Position numbers and translations under genes: made by a program. Shown here one piece after another: positions 16,890 to 25,903 of a stretch of 64,000 nucleotides of DNA; the stretch's first letter is position 1; the number at the start of each line of letters is the position of its first letter. Under the pieces are notes generated by a model. That model searched no databases and was not told the origin of the DNA. It worked only from the letters and a program-made list of their open reading frames with translations. Source of the stretch: Macrococcoides equi. GTDB taxonomy: Bacteria; Bacillota; Bacilli; Staphylococcales; Staphylococcaceae. The stretch lies in NCBI RefSeq assembly GCF_047425865.1, contig NZ_CP179735.1; one strand, written 5' to 3'.

Positions 16890-16902
16890 TATATTTTAGG
16901 GG

Positions 16903-16967
16903 AATCCGGGCAATGACAAGAAAATGATGATTTATTTTTCTTACATTGTACCGGATTTCTTATTTTT
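16903..16967 (+). terminator. Long hairpin between uptake and biosynthesis genes
   Basis: Imperfect 22-bp arms (16903-16924 and 16935-16956, outer AATCCGG/CCGGATT, inner AAGAAAA/TTTTCTT) followed by TCTTATTTTTA. It could partially terminate transcription from the Fur promoter. No separate Fur box is visible here, so the biosynthesis genes may depend on readthrough. Confidence 0.7.
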
Positions 16968-16982
16968 AAAAGGAGTTATATT

Positions 16983-18524
16983 ATGAATTCTATGCCACAA
17001 ACGCTTGAAGCATCTGCATTACGTTATTTTGATGGTTTAAGTAAAGATGAGTTGATAAAGTATTATCACTTAGCTCATAAAGAGATAAATGAACGAGTGA
17101 GTCAGTGTATTCAAGTAGAAACAATCGAGACTCAAAACTTTGATGTAATTCAGGAAGAAATTGATCAATCTATTCAAAACTTGACGTTAAGTCTCATCCA
17201 ATATGATTTAGATAAAAAAAACTATCTAAGTAAATATAAAAATATATTTGAATTTGCTCATTTTTATGATGTTAATGACACTATCTATGAACAATCTGTA
17301 ACGTTAGGACATCCTTTTCATCCGATGACTAAGACAAAACTTGGCTTATCAACAGATGAAGTCATCTGCTATGCTCCGGAGTTTAGAAATAGTGTGAAGA
17401 TCATACCACTCATTTGCGAGGCATCGAATGTTGAGACTATTGGAGAATATGTACTACCTGAAAATTATACTGAGCAACTTAGAGATATAGCGAGCAAGCT
17501 CGAGATAAATCATCCTGCTTTTGTTTTTGTTCATGAATGGCAGATGAACCATTATATTAAACAACACAATAGTGATTTATTAATCAATGGCGTGTGTATA
17601 CCGATATATCAGCTGGCGGTCGAGGCTCATCCGTTACTGTCATTTAGAACATTATACGTACCTGAGTTTAACTGCGTGATTAAAACTGCGGTCAATGCAC
17701 AGGCGACTAGTGCTGTGCGAAATGTATCGCAAGCTTCAATACAAAACGGTATCACACTCAGCAAATATGTAAGTGAAATTTATAAGGAATATGATGGTTG
17801 CTTTATTCAACAAGATAAAGCAGGTATGTCTCTACGTAGTGCAGAACACAATAACAAAATAAGCTGCATGATAAGAGAGACTATCCCAAGACGTGAAAAT
17901 CAGGACGTCTTAGTATGTGCAAGTTTAATTACTAAAAGTTTTATTACAGATCAACCAATCATTCATGAAGCGATCGACTTAATATCTGATAAACAGCAAA
18001 TTTCACAGGAAGAAGCGATAAAATTATTCTTTACTAAATACGCCAAGCTATTGATTGAAGCAACTTATCGCTTGATGTTAGAGCACCATATTAGTTTAGA
18101 AGCACATATGCAAAATAGTTCTGTCGTGCTGGAAGACGGGATGCCGGTTGCAATATATATTCGTGACTTTGGTGGTGTCAGACTATCCAATAAAGAGATA
18201 GATATCGATTGTAGTACAGGTTTATATACAGAATCATTTGAAGCATTACTCGCTGTGTTTACGCATGCAGTACTATATAATCACCTGTTTCAAATGATAG
18301 AAACACTTCAAATATCTGATAAACGTGCGTTATACCAAGTGATTTATAAGGAGATTGAATCCATCAATAATAATTTTAAGCCGAAAGTAAATGTACTCAA
18401 AGCACCGGTTTTAAAGGTAAAGTCTTTACTTAAAATGAGACTTTATGGTGATAGTTATGACTATCGATATTCTAGTATCAACAATCCTTTATTTAGCGAG
18501 GTATTTCAATGTGGGAAAAAGTAG
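16983..18524 (+). CDS. NIS siderophore synthetase (IucA/IucC family)
   Basis: 513 aa. NRPS-independent siderophore synthetase that adenylates a carboxylate such as citrate and couples it to an amine. Family motifs are GHPFHPMTKTKLGLS at about 109-123, the AQATSAVRN segment near 238-246, and EAHMQNSSVVLEDG followed by RDFGGVRL near 375-400. AAAGGAG precedes the start. Its 3' end overlaps the next synthetase by 16 bp. Together with that gene it should join two carboxylate units to a diamine or amino-acid backbone, as SfaD and SfaB do for staphyloferrin A. Which bond each enzyme makes cannot be told from sequence. Confidence 0.88.
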   Translation: MNSMPQTLEASALRYFDGLSKDELIKYYHLAHKEINERVSQCIQVETIETQNFDVIQEEIDQSIQNLTLSLIQYDLDKKNYLSKYKNIFEFAHFYDVNDTIYEQSVTLGHPFHPMTKTKLGLSTDEVICYAPEFRNSVKIIPLICEASNVETIGEYVLPENYTEQLRDIASKLEINHPAFVFVHEWQMNHYIKQHNSDLLINGVCIPIYQLAVEAHPLLSFRTLYVPEFNCVIKTAVNAQATSAVRNVSQASIQNGITLSKYVSEIYKEYDGCFIQQDKAGMSLRSAEHNNKISCMIRETIPRRENQDVLVCASLITKSFITDQPIIHEAIDLISDKQQISQEEAIKLFFTKYAKLLIEATYRLMLEHHISLEAHMQNSSVVLEDGMPVAIYIRDFGGVRLSNKEIDIDCSTGLYTESFEALLAVFTHAVLYNHLFQMIETLQISDKRALYQVIYKEIESINNNFKPKVNVLKAPVLKVKSLLKMRLYGDSYDYRYSSINNPLFSEVFQCGKK

Positions 18525-20158
18525 TGCAAAATCATAGTGACAATATATCTTTAAGTATAATAACGAAATATATTCATCAAGCTCGTAGGCTTTCCATGAA
18601 AAAAATAATCAATGCAATTGTCCAGGAATGTATCTCTCCTTTTACAAAAGTGAAAGACACTTCAAATGAAATTTTACTTTACACCAACGAAACAGTCGTG
18701 AGCTATGATAAAGCAACGTGTCAAATTACAATTGGTGATGAAGTAATGACAGATCCTCTAAATTTTCTGGAATGGTGTGGGGCTCAATCTGAATATAACT
18801 ATAACGACTTTATCAAGGAAATAGAAAATCATCTCATCAACCAGGCGCTAAGTTTTATTCATTGCGCACAAGTTGAGAAAAGTCATCATCCATTACTGAC
18901 TGGAGAACAGTGGGTGGTTACAGGCCATAATATTCATCCTTGTGCTAAAACAAAGCTTGGAATGTCGTTTGAAGAAGTGATGCGTTATGCACCTGAATAT
19001 AATCAGGTCTTTGAACTGAACTGGATACTCGTTAAAAAGACATTGCTATTTAATAATTTAGAAACAATCTATATAAATCAGTTAAAGGCATTCAGTGGAT
19101 ATGACAAACCTATCGATGAAAAGTATACATTAATACCTGTGCATCCATTTCAATATCAGCATGTATTAAATGACGTTTACCAGGAAGAAATTGCAACAGG
19201 AGATATTGTTATGCTCGACTATAAAGGTGGCGTTGTGAAAAGTACATCTTCGTTCCGTACAGTATGCCCGCTTGATAGTAATTATCCCATCATTAAGCTA
19301 CCAGTTCACGCACAAATGACATCAACAGTACGTTCAATCAGTAATAATAGTGTCATTAACAGTAAAAAGATAAGTGATTATATAGAAGGTGTATATAACA
19401 ATGATATTGACTTGAAGAAGGTAAGCACACCGATTATGGAATACGGTGGTATGACTTACCCGCATGATGACGAAAGAAAACAGCGTAACTTATCATTCAT
19501 ATTAAGAGAGAACAGTACTCAAAAATTTAAACAGTTCGATAAAGTTTATACAGCGACATGCTTATGTGAAAGAGATGAAACTGGGCAGAAAATTTATCAG
19601 CAACTTATTGCTCACTCTCAAATGTCACAAGATAAATGGTTTGAAAAGTATGCAACGCTATTAATCGATACTGCAGTCCCTTTAATGACAAAATACGGTA
19701 TAGGACTGGAAGCGCATATGCAGAATATATCCATAGCTTTTTGTTCAGGTATTCCAACCCATATTTACTATAGAGACTTCGGTGGGTTACGTATCGATGT
19801 CTCACGCACACATGGAAAACTTCAATTAAAGCAAGGACTAACACATGCTTCAACTGTTGAGATGCATGAGAAATTACTGAATACATTACTGGCCAATCAT
19901 CTGGAAACACTCATTGTCCATTTTTCGGAAGACTATCAATTATCAAGTACTCATCTTTGGGCAATCGTAGCTAGTGCGATTGATAAAATATTTGCAACAT
20001 TTGAAGAGGATATTCCATGGTTCGAGCAGGATTGTGAACGCTTCAAATCACCTTATCTTAAACAAAAAGCATTGATGACAATGCGTTTATCAACTTCAAA
20101 TAAAGATATATACATTGAAAAGGAAAATCCGCTGTATGCATCTTTTGTTAAACAATAA
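18509..20158 (+). CDS. NIS siderophore synthetase (IucA/IucC family)
   Basis: 549 aa second NIS synthetase. Motifs: GHNIHPCAKTKLGMS at about 139-153, IPVHPFQYQHVL near 209-220, TSSFRTVCPL, and EAHMQNISIAF with YRDFGGLRID near 400-430. It starts inside the end of the previous gene with GCGAGGT as ribosome site. Two different synthetases plus one PLP enzyme and one exporter is the size of the staphyloferrin A (sfa) set, smaller than the staphyloferrin B (sbn) set. Its last 23 bp overlap the exporter gene. Confidence 0.88.
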   Translation: MWEKVVQNHSDNISLSIITKYIHQARRLSMKKIINAIVQECISPFTKVKDTSNEILLYTNETVVSYDKATCQITIGDEVMTDPLNFLEWCGAQSEYNYNDFIKEIENHLINQALSFIHCAQVEKSHHPLLTGEQWVVTGHNIHPCAKTKLGMSFEEVMRYAPEYNQVFELNWILVKKTLLFNNLETIYINQLKAFSGYDKPIDEKYTLIPVHPFQYQHVLNDVYQEEIATGDIVMLDYKGGVVKSTSSFRTVCPLDSNYPIIKLPVHAQMTSTVRSISNNSVINSKKISDYIEGVYNNDIDLKKVSTPIMEYGGMTYPHDDERKQRNLSFILRENSTQKFKQFDKVYTATCLCERDETGQKIYQQLIAHSQMSQDKWFEKYATLLIDTAVPLMTKYGIGLEAHMQNISIAFCSGIPTHIYYRDFGGLRIDVSRTHGKLQLKQGLTHASTVEMHEKLLNTLLANHLETLIVHFSEDYQLSSTHLWAIVASAIDKIFATFEEDIPWFEQDCERFKSPYLKQKALMTMRLSTSNKDIYIEKENPLYASFVKQ

Positions 20159-21320
20159 TAAACCGTTACAAAGATTCCTTGCGGGACAATTGATTCAAAG
20201 GACAAGTGACTGGATAGATATTATCGTGCTGAACTGGGCGATATTACATGTCACACATCAACCGATGGCACTGGCGATATTGAACATGATGAGGCTATTA
20301 CCGCAATTATTATTTGCTTTAGTTACAGGGAAGATTGTTGATTTAATGCGTACAAAGCAATTGATGTACAGCGTACATATATTAAATATAGTGCTTACCA
20401 TCTTTCTATGCATCAGCTTTTACGAACAACATATTTTATCAATCTACAGCATTATTGCATTACGTGCATATATTCAATCCATTGATAACATTCAGCGCAA
20501 TAAAGTATTGCCCGGCTTTACAACCAGCGATAAGTTAAAACAAATCATCAGTATGAATGCACTACTGATCAATGTTACAAGAATTATCGGGCCATTTATC
20601 GGTGGTATGCTTTTAGCATATTTTGATGTTGAATTACTTCTATTAATACCAGTAATAAGTAGTCTATGCGTCCTAATACTTAATAAACAACTACCGGAAA
20701 GCCAGTTAAAACAGCGCAACAAACATAAAATAATGCAATATTTAAACAATCATAAAGTAATCATTCATATTATGCTAACGAGTATTATATCGATGTTCTT
20801 TGGATTTTCATTTACGATCGTACTGCCAATCATTGTTAAACATACGTTGCATCAAGGGGCGATTGTTTATGCACTGTATACAGCGGTACTTGCACTTGGC
20901 TCGGTAACAGTACTACTGCTATTTATGAATCATAACAGTCAGTCATCCATTCAGTCATTATTATTCTGGGCAATACTTTTCACAGTTTCTATAGCACTGA
21001 TGATGTCTCAAAATACTTATATATTTTTAATAGCAATTTTTATCATGGGGTTTGGATCACAAGGATTCCGAACGACACACCGTGTGTTAGTGCAGCAATA
21101 TACGCAGGATGAATATAAAGGAAGTGTACTGTCAATTACTATGATGGATAGAGGATTTATACCGCTAGGTGGGATGATGATGACTTATATCTATACAACC
21201 TATGGTGCAGAATTAATGTACCTAACAATGTTAATCGGACTAATATTTATGACGTTAGTTTGTCTATATATGAAGTGGGAGGATAAGAAAGATGGAACAT
21301 ATATACCAGATATTAAGTAA
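20136..21320 (+). CDS. MFS transporter, probable siderophore exporter
   Basis: 394 aa with about twelve membrane helices and the MFS loop GKIVDLMRTKQL after helix 2. The first ATG with a plausible upstream site (AAAAGG) is at 20136; a longer reading from a TTG at 20115 is possible. It sits between siderophore synthetase and PLP enzyme genes and overlaps both, so export of the finished siderophore is the likely role, like SfaA or SbnD. This is inferred from context; MFS sequence alone does not give the substrate. Confidence 0.83.
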   Translation: MHLLLNNNKPLQRFLAGQLIQRTSDWIDIIVLNWAILHVTHQPMALAILNMMRLLPQLLFALVTGKIVDLMRTKQLMYSVHILNIVLTIFLCISFYEQHILSIYSIIALRAYIQSIDNIQRNKVLPGFTTSDKLKQIISMNALLINVTRIIGPFIGGMLLAYFDVELLLLIPVISSLCVLILNKQLPESQLKQRNKHKIMQYLNNHKVIIHIMLTSIISMFFGFSFTIVLPIIVKHTLHQGAIVYALYTAVLALGSVTVLLLFMNHNSQSSIQSLLFWAILFTVSIALMMSQNTYIFLIAIFIMGFGSQGFRTTHRVLVQQYTQDEYKGSVLSITMMDRGFIPLGGMMMTYIYTTYGAELMYLTMLIGLIFMTLVCLYMKWEDKKDGTYIPDIK

Positions 21321-22404
21321 TCCGGCAACGGACTATTATATATATGATTTAAATGCATTAGCAGCACGCATCAAGTATATTACATCAGCACTAAATCATG
21401 ATGTATATTATGCTGTGAAAGCTAATAGTCACCATAGAATTATCAATACCTTATTACCGTACGTTCAAGGATTTGAAGTGGCATCAAGAGGAGAAATAGA
21501 AAAAGTAAGACAAATATCTGGAGAAGCTAAAATGATATACGGTGGGCCTGTGAAGACATATGAAGATCTGGAATTTGCGATAACTAGAAACGTCGCATCG
21601 ATTCAGGTGGAAAGTTTATTTGAACTCGATGCATTAAGCAAGCTCACGACGCAATATAATCAAAAAGTTAAAGTATGTCTACGTATAAATTTGGCTACAG
21701 TAAATGCGGATGCAACATTAAAGATGTCAGGTGCAACACAATTTGGATTACCCGAAGAAGATATCGAAGAAGCGATGCACATCATAAGAAACACACCAAA
21801 TATTGAATTCGACGGCTTACATTTTCATGCTATGAGTAATAACCTGCAGGCAGATAAGCATATAACATTTATTGAACAAGCATTCAATTACAGACATACT
21901 GCGATAGAAGAAATAAATACTATCAATGTTGGTGGAGGAATTGGCATTGATTATCAGGAGAAGGAGCAGTTTAATTTTGAGGCGTTCAGCGAAGCGGTTA
22001 ATCAAATGCCACGCATGACATTTGAGCTAGGACGCTATATTGTAGGACCTATAGGATATTATGCAGCAAATGTTTATGACATTAAAACGATGTATGACAA
22101 ACATTTCATATTACTAAACGGTGGCACAAATCACTTTAGATTTCCGAAAGCATGGAATCACCACCATGCGCATAGCATCTATCATTCACAAAGTAATCAG
22201 CAACGTAAGAAAACGATACAAAATCAACAAGCATATTATGCAGGAAAACTGTGTACACCTAATGACCTCTTTGGGTTACCCTATGAAGTTGAAACGATTA
22301 CTACAGGAGACTGGGTTGTCTTTCATAATGCAGGTGCATATAGCTATGACATCAGTCATATCAACTTCCTGTCGCACCCTGAACCTGAGATTGTATTTAT
22401 CTGA
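21292..22404 (+). CDS. PLP-dependent decarboxylase, Orn/DAP/Arg (fold III) family, siderophore-linked
   Basis: 370 aa. It has the alanine-racemase-type TIM barrel with the PLP lysine in YYAVKANSHH at about 39-48, the phosphate-binding NVGGGIGIDY at about 210-219, ELGRYIVGP at about 243-251, and a C-terminal beta domain with CTPNDLFG (about 322-329) and HNAGAYSYDISHINF. These are features of group IV decarboxylases such as LysA, and of siderophore enzymes such as SbnH. It would supply a diamine, or act as a racemase on ornithine if it parallels SfaC. It starts 29 bp inside the exporter gene. Confidence 0.85.
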   Translation: MEHIYQILSNPATDYYIYDLNALAARIKYITSALNHDVYYAVKANSHHRIINTLLPYVQGFEVASRGEIEKVRQISGEAKMIYGGPVKTYEDLEFAITRNVASIQVESLFELDALSKLTTQYNQKVKVCLRINLATVNADATLKMSGATQFGLPEEDIEEAMHIIRNTPNIEFDGLHFHAMSNNLQADKHITFIEQAFNYRHTAIEEINTINVGGGIGIDYQEKEQFNFEAFSEAVNQMPRMTFELGRYIVGPIGYYAANVYDIKTMYDKHFILLNGGTNHFRFPKAWNHHHAHSIYHSQSNQQRKKTIQNQQAYYAGKLCTPNDLFGLPYEVETITTGDWVVFHNAGAYSYDISHINFLSHPEPEIVFI

Positions 22405-22430
22405 TAACTAAAAAACTAGACATTATAATA

Positions 22431-22459
22431 CCCCCTAAAGTCAATTCAACTTTAGGGGG
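22431..22459. other. Hairpin after the siderophore operon
   Basis: 11-bp perfect stem CCCCCTAAAGT/ACTTTAGGGGG with a 7-base loop. There is no long T-run on either side, so it is a weak intrinsic terminator or an mRNA-stabilising hairpin between convergent genes. Confidence 0.6.
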
Positions 22460-22479
22460 TTCATATATATTAAAACATT

Positions 22480-22887
22480 TTACTCGTCTGCCATACCATC
22501 CGCGCGAGTTTTATGAACAGTACCATGTGGATGATGAGATGGTGCATAAATAGAATAAACTTTCAGTGGCTTATCACCAGTATTCGTTACATTATGCCAT
22601 TTACCAGCTGGAACTAAGATAGCGTAGTCAGCAGAAGCATTTTGTTCGAAATCTAATTGCTCTTTATTATCTCCCATTTGTACAAGACCTTCACCGTCTT
22701 CGATACGTAGGAATTGATCAGTATCAGGATGTACCTCTAAACCGATATCTTCTCCGACTTCAATACTCATTAAAGTCACTTGTAAGTGCTCGCCAGTCCA
22801 GTAAGCAGTACGATAGTTTGTGTTTTCTTTTGTAGCTTCCTCAATGTTCGTAACGAAAGGATTAGGTCCGAAATCTTTTAATTCCAT
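22480..22887 (-). CDS. Cupin domain protein
   Basis: 135 aa single-domain cupin with a full motif set: EVHPDTDQFLRIEDGEG at about 51-67 and PAGKWHNVTNTGD at about 93-105, carrying the His/Asp/His metal ligands. Small cupins of this type bind a divalent metal; the substrate is unknown. A GGAGG-type site precedes the ATG. It is monocistronic and convergent with the siderophore operon, with no evident functional link. Confidence 0.8.
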   Translation of the reverse strand: MELKDFGPNPFVTNIEEATKENTNYRTAYWTGEHLQVTLMSIEVGEDIGLEVHPDTDQFLRIEDGEGLVQMGDNKEQLDFEQNASADYAILVPAGKWHNVTNTGDKPLKVYSIYAPSHHPHGTVHKTRADGMADE

Positions 22888-23089
22888 TAGTAAAACCTCC
22901 TCAATAATTTATTACATTGTAAATATACCCGTATAGATTTTTATTAATCAAAATGACATATAGATAAGCAGTTATTCGTATTTTAAAATAATTTTGACTA
23001 ATATATCCATCTTTTTGACAACTATACTTGTCATTATGACTAGAATGAATTACAATAAAGCTGTAAATAATTGAAAGGAGTAGCACATC

Positions 23090-23293
23090 TTGAAAAATAG
23101 ATTAAAAGAGCTACGCGCTAGAGACGGATACAATCAGACGCAACTTGCTAAACTCGCTCATGTATCGCGTCAGACAATCTCATTAATTGAACGTGATGAC
23201 TTTATGCCATCCATCTTGACCGCAGTGCGTATAGCAAGAATATTTAATGAACCAGTAGAAAATGTATTTATATTTGAGGAGGATGAGTTATGA
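23090..23293 (+). CDS. XRE family transcriptional regulator (small)
   Basis: 67 aa, little more than a helix-turn-helix domain: NQTQLAKLAHVSRQTISLIER at about 14-34, followed by the NEPVENVFIFEEDEL tail typical of the YozG-like group. Translation begins at a TTG after AAAGGAG. It overlaps the next gene by 4 bp (ATGA), so it is coupled to the membrane protein whose expression it probably controls together with its own. Confidence 0.85.
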   Translation: MKNRLKELRARDGYNQTQLAKLAHVSRQTISLIERDDFMPSILTAVRIARIFNEPVENVFIFEEDEL

Positions 23294-24030
23294 GTAAAGA
23301 GCGTAGCGAATTATTTGTTAACGTAGTAAAAGTATTAATTTCTACGATGATCGGATTTTTTGGTGGTATCATATTAGTTAAAGCGTATAAGTATTTTCAA
23401 GAGCAACATAGTGATCTAGGTGTTAATTTAATTTATTATATTGTTGGAATATTATTTTTAATAAGTGTCTTTCTGTATGTTCAATCTATTCAGAGGTACA
23501 AACGAATGAAAAAAGGTACTAACCTGTCTGAAGACGATAATTTTATGTATCAAGTTTCATTGCATAATAAAGCTTCTTCTAATATTGTAAATTCTCAAAG
23601 CGTATTATTGTTATCATTTGGTATGTCTATTACTACATTGATGAACAAAGAGATAAAAGTAGTATTATTTTTCATTCTATATACTGTTGTTGTTGCGATT
23701 ATGTTGTCATTTATTAATAAACACAATATTAAAGTAATAAAAGAATTTCCATATATAACGAATACTGATATTGAAATAAATCCAAAAGATATTCACCTAC
23801 TTGATGCGATTATAGATCATCTTGATGAAGGCGAAAGATTGATTATGCTACATGCATTATCAAAAACATATAGAACGATAATTTACATGTTGATGACAAT
23901 ATTGATAATTTTGAGTGTGTATCAATCTTTGACGGGTGAAAATCAGTATTTAGCGATGTTTGGTATAACAAGTATACTTATATATTCAACCGTTGTTTAT
24001 TATAAGAAAAATGAAGAATTTAACAAATAA
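23290..24030 (+). CDS. DUF3169-type membrane protein
   Basis: 246 aa membrane protein with two helices near the N-terminus (about 12-30, 43-63), two in the middle (about 100-150) and two near the C-terminus (about 195-240). A charged cytoplasmic section lies between them. It resembles the DUF3169 family, commonly encoded right after a small XRE regulator in Firmicutes, as here. Function is not known. Confidence 0.7.
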   Translation: MSKERSELFVNVVKVLISTMIGFFGGIILVKAYKYFQEQHSDLGVNLIYYIVGILFLISVFLYVQSIQRYKRMKKGTNLSEDDNFMYQVSLHNKASSNIVNSQSVLLLSFGMSITTLMNKEIKVVLFFILYTVVVAIMLSFINKHNIKVIKEFPYITNTDIEINPKDIHLLDAIIDHLDEGERLIMLHALSKTYRTIIYMLMTILIILSVYQSLTGENQYLAMFGITSILIYSTVVYYKKNEEFNK

Positions 24031-24094
24031 TTTCCAATTTCTTGTGTTTAGGTTATTATTAAATCAAAGAAAATATTTATGAGGTGTATTAAAA

Positions 24095-24457
24095 TTGAGA
24101 CACATCAAAAGAAATCCACGTCAGTTTATCATCTTACTCATATTATCTATGATTTATATCATGCTTAATACAATAGGTAATAAAAGTATTTGGTGGAGTA
24201 TCGCATACGGAATACTTGTGTTATGCACTGTAATGACATTCTTTTTTACGATAAGTGACGAAGAGGAAATGAACCGTTTATTAGATCATGAAGTCAAACG
24301 TCTGAATATGCCGAGAGAGAGATTATATCAAGTTACGGGATATAATCGATATGAAGTTACAGAGAGTGAGGACGGTCAGACGTTATTCTGGATATCTATG
24401 TCTAAGAAGAAAGCATTACTAAAAAAACTTAAGAAGATGTCTGCAGAAGAATTGTGA
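24095..24457 (+). CDS. Hypothetical membrane protein
   Basis: 120 aa. Two N-terminal membrane helices (about 11-29 and 33-52) are followed by a charged cytoplasmic domain ending in a Lys-rich helix. The TTG at 24095 follows GAGGTG. It may belong to the transcript of the XRE/DUF3169 pair, 64 bp upstream. I do not recognise a family. Confidence 0.6.
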   Translation: MRHIKRNPRQFIILLILSMIYIMLNTIGNKSIWWSIAYGILVLCTVMTFFFTISDEEEMNRLLDHEVKRLNMPRERLYQVTGYNRYEVTESEDGQTLFWISMSKKKALLKKLKKMSAEEL

Positions 24458-24476
24458 AAGGTATAAGAAAGTAAGA

Positions 24477-24517
24477 AATAATCCGGTACACGTAAAAGTA
24501 TATCGGATTATTTTTTA
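24477..24517 (+). terminator. Terminator
   Basis: AATAATCCG (24477-24485) pairs with CGGATTATT (24504-24512), followed by a T-run. Ends the small membrane-protein operon. Confidence 0.85.
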
Positions 24518-24648
24518 TACTCAATATTGTTCATGGTTATTCCTTTTATTAACAAAATACATATCAAAAACTTTAAAGTTGAAGTGAAATTTATATATAT
24601 TATTTATTGAAGTTTAAATCTCATGTGAAAATTTGATATAATAAATAA

Positions 24649-24675
24649 AAAGTTTAAAGTTGAGGTGAAACTTTT
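24649..24675 (+). promoter_or_regulatory. Inverted repeat enclosing the ATPase ribosome site
   Basis: AAAAGTTT (24649-24656) and AAACTTTT (24668-24675) flank AAAGTTGAGGTG, so the GAGGTG site is in the loop and the TTG start is in the 3' arm. A near copy of this sequence (TTTAAAGTTGAAGTGAAATTT) lies about 81 bp upstream, near 24571. Confidence 0.4.
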
Positions 24676-25903
24676 GAATGATTATGTGCTAAGAGAAGAA
24701 TATTTATCATTCTTGCGTAGACATCAAGATAAACCCATAATTAAGGTCGTTTCAGGTGTACGTCGTTCTGGTAAGTCGGTTTTGTTTAAGTTATTTCAAG
24801 AAGAATTGATGCAACAAGGTATTAATAAAACACAAATTATCTCCTTAAACTTTGAAGACTTAAATAATCAGCATTTATTAGACTATGTGAAATTATACGA
24901 ATATCTAATGGAAAATATACAAAAGCATCAAAAAACATATATATTTTTAGATGAAATTCAAATGATTAATCAGTTCGAAAAAGTTGCAGACTCATTGCTG
25001 CTTCAAAAACAAGTGGATATTTACATCACTGGATCAAATGCTTATTTCTTAAGTAGTGAACTTGCCACTCTTTTGACAGGACGTTATGTACAACTTAATA
25101 TGTTGCCTCTATCATTTAGTGAGTTCGTTTCGTGGAAGCAACAAAATGATATTCATAAATCCCTACCTGAATACTACGCAGAGTATATTAAATCAAGCTT
25201 TCCATATACAGTTCGTATTACTGATAATCTTGAGAGATTTGAATATCTACAGGGGCTGTATTCAACAATCATATTGAATGATATTGTAAAACGTATTAAC
25301 GTTCAAGATGTTAGTATTCTAGAACGGATGATTGAAGTATTATTCTCATCAATTGGAAGTCTTATTACGATTAATAAATTAAAGAATACCTTAGTTTCTA
25401 AAGGGTATAAGATTGCACATCAAACGATAGATCGCTATATGAGTGCGATATTGGATAGTTTAGTAATGTATGAAGCGAAACGTTACAATATTAAAGGTAA
25501 AGCTCTGTTAGATAAGCAATCTAAATATTACTGTGTTGATGTTGGATTAAGACAACTATTGTTACGTGACCATCATGAAGACTTTGATCATATATTAGAA
25601 AATATTATTTTCTTAGAACTTAAACGTAGAGGATATAGTGTTTATGTTGGAGAGAACAATAAATATGAAGTAGACTTTGTAGCGATTGCACCGGATAATA
25701 GTGTTGCTTACTATCAAGTGGCTTTGACAACTCTGGATGAAGATAGATTAGAAAGAGAATTAAGATCGCTGGAATCAATAGATGATCAGTATCCTAAATA
25801 TTTATTAACGCTCGATCAATTTAATCCAACAGCCAATTATAACGGCATTCAGAAATTGAATGCATTGGATTGGTTGATGGGGAAGGATTATGAGGTGAAG
25901 TGA
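24674..25903 (+). CDS. AAA-type ATPase with DUF4143 domain
   Basis: 409 aa. Walker A GVRRSGKSVLF is at about 28-38 and Walker B IFLDEIQ at about 93-99, followed by sensor ITGSNAYFLS. The C-terminal DUF4143 part (about 190-400) ends in a PD-(D/E)xK-like region with VDFVAIAPD. The family is widespread and poorly understood; some members are linked to defence or toxin-antitoxin islands. Translation from a TTG at 24674 fits the GAGGTG spacing better than the GTG at 24665. The stop overlaps the next start by 1 bp (TGATG), so the two genes are coupled. Confidence 0.8.
   Translation: MNDYVLREEYLSFLRRHQDKPIIKVVSGVRRSGKSVLFKLFQEELMQQGINKTQIISLNFEDLNNQHLLDYVKLYEYLMENIQKHQKTYIFLDEIQMINQFEKVADSLLLQKQVDIYITGSNAYFLSSELATLLTGRYVQLNMLPLSFSEFVSWKQQNDIHKSLPEYYAEYIKSSFPYTVRITDNLERFEYLQGLYSTIILNDIVKRINVQDVSILERMIEVLFSSIGSLITINKLKNTLVSKGYKIAHQTIDRYMSAILDSLVMYEAKRYNIKGKALLDKQSKYYCVDVGLRQLLLRDHHEDFDHILENIIFLELKRRGYSVYVGENNKYEVDFVAIAPDNSVAYYQVALTTLDEDRLERELRSLESIDDQYPKYLLTLDQFNPTANYNGIQKLNALDWLMGKDYEVK

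Noticed and set aside
21292..22404. Naming the PLP gene sfaC or sbnH
   Set aside because: Decarboxylase motifs are clear, but ornithine racemase or other activity cannot be excluded from sequence.
22431..22459. Calling this hairpin a rho-independent terminator
   Set aside because: The stem is strong but there is no T-run on either strand.
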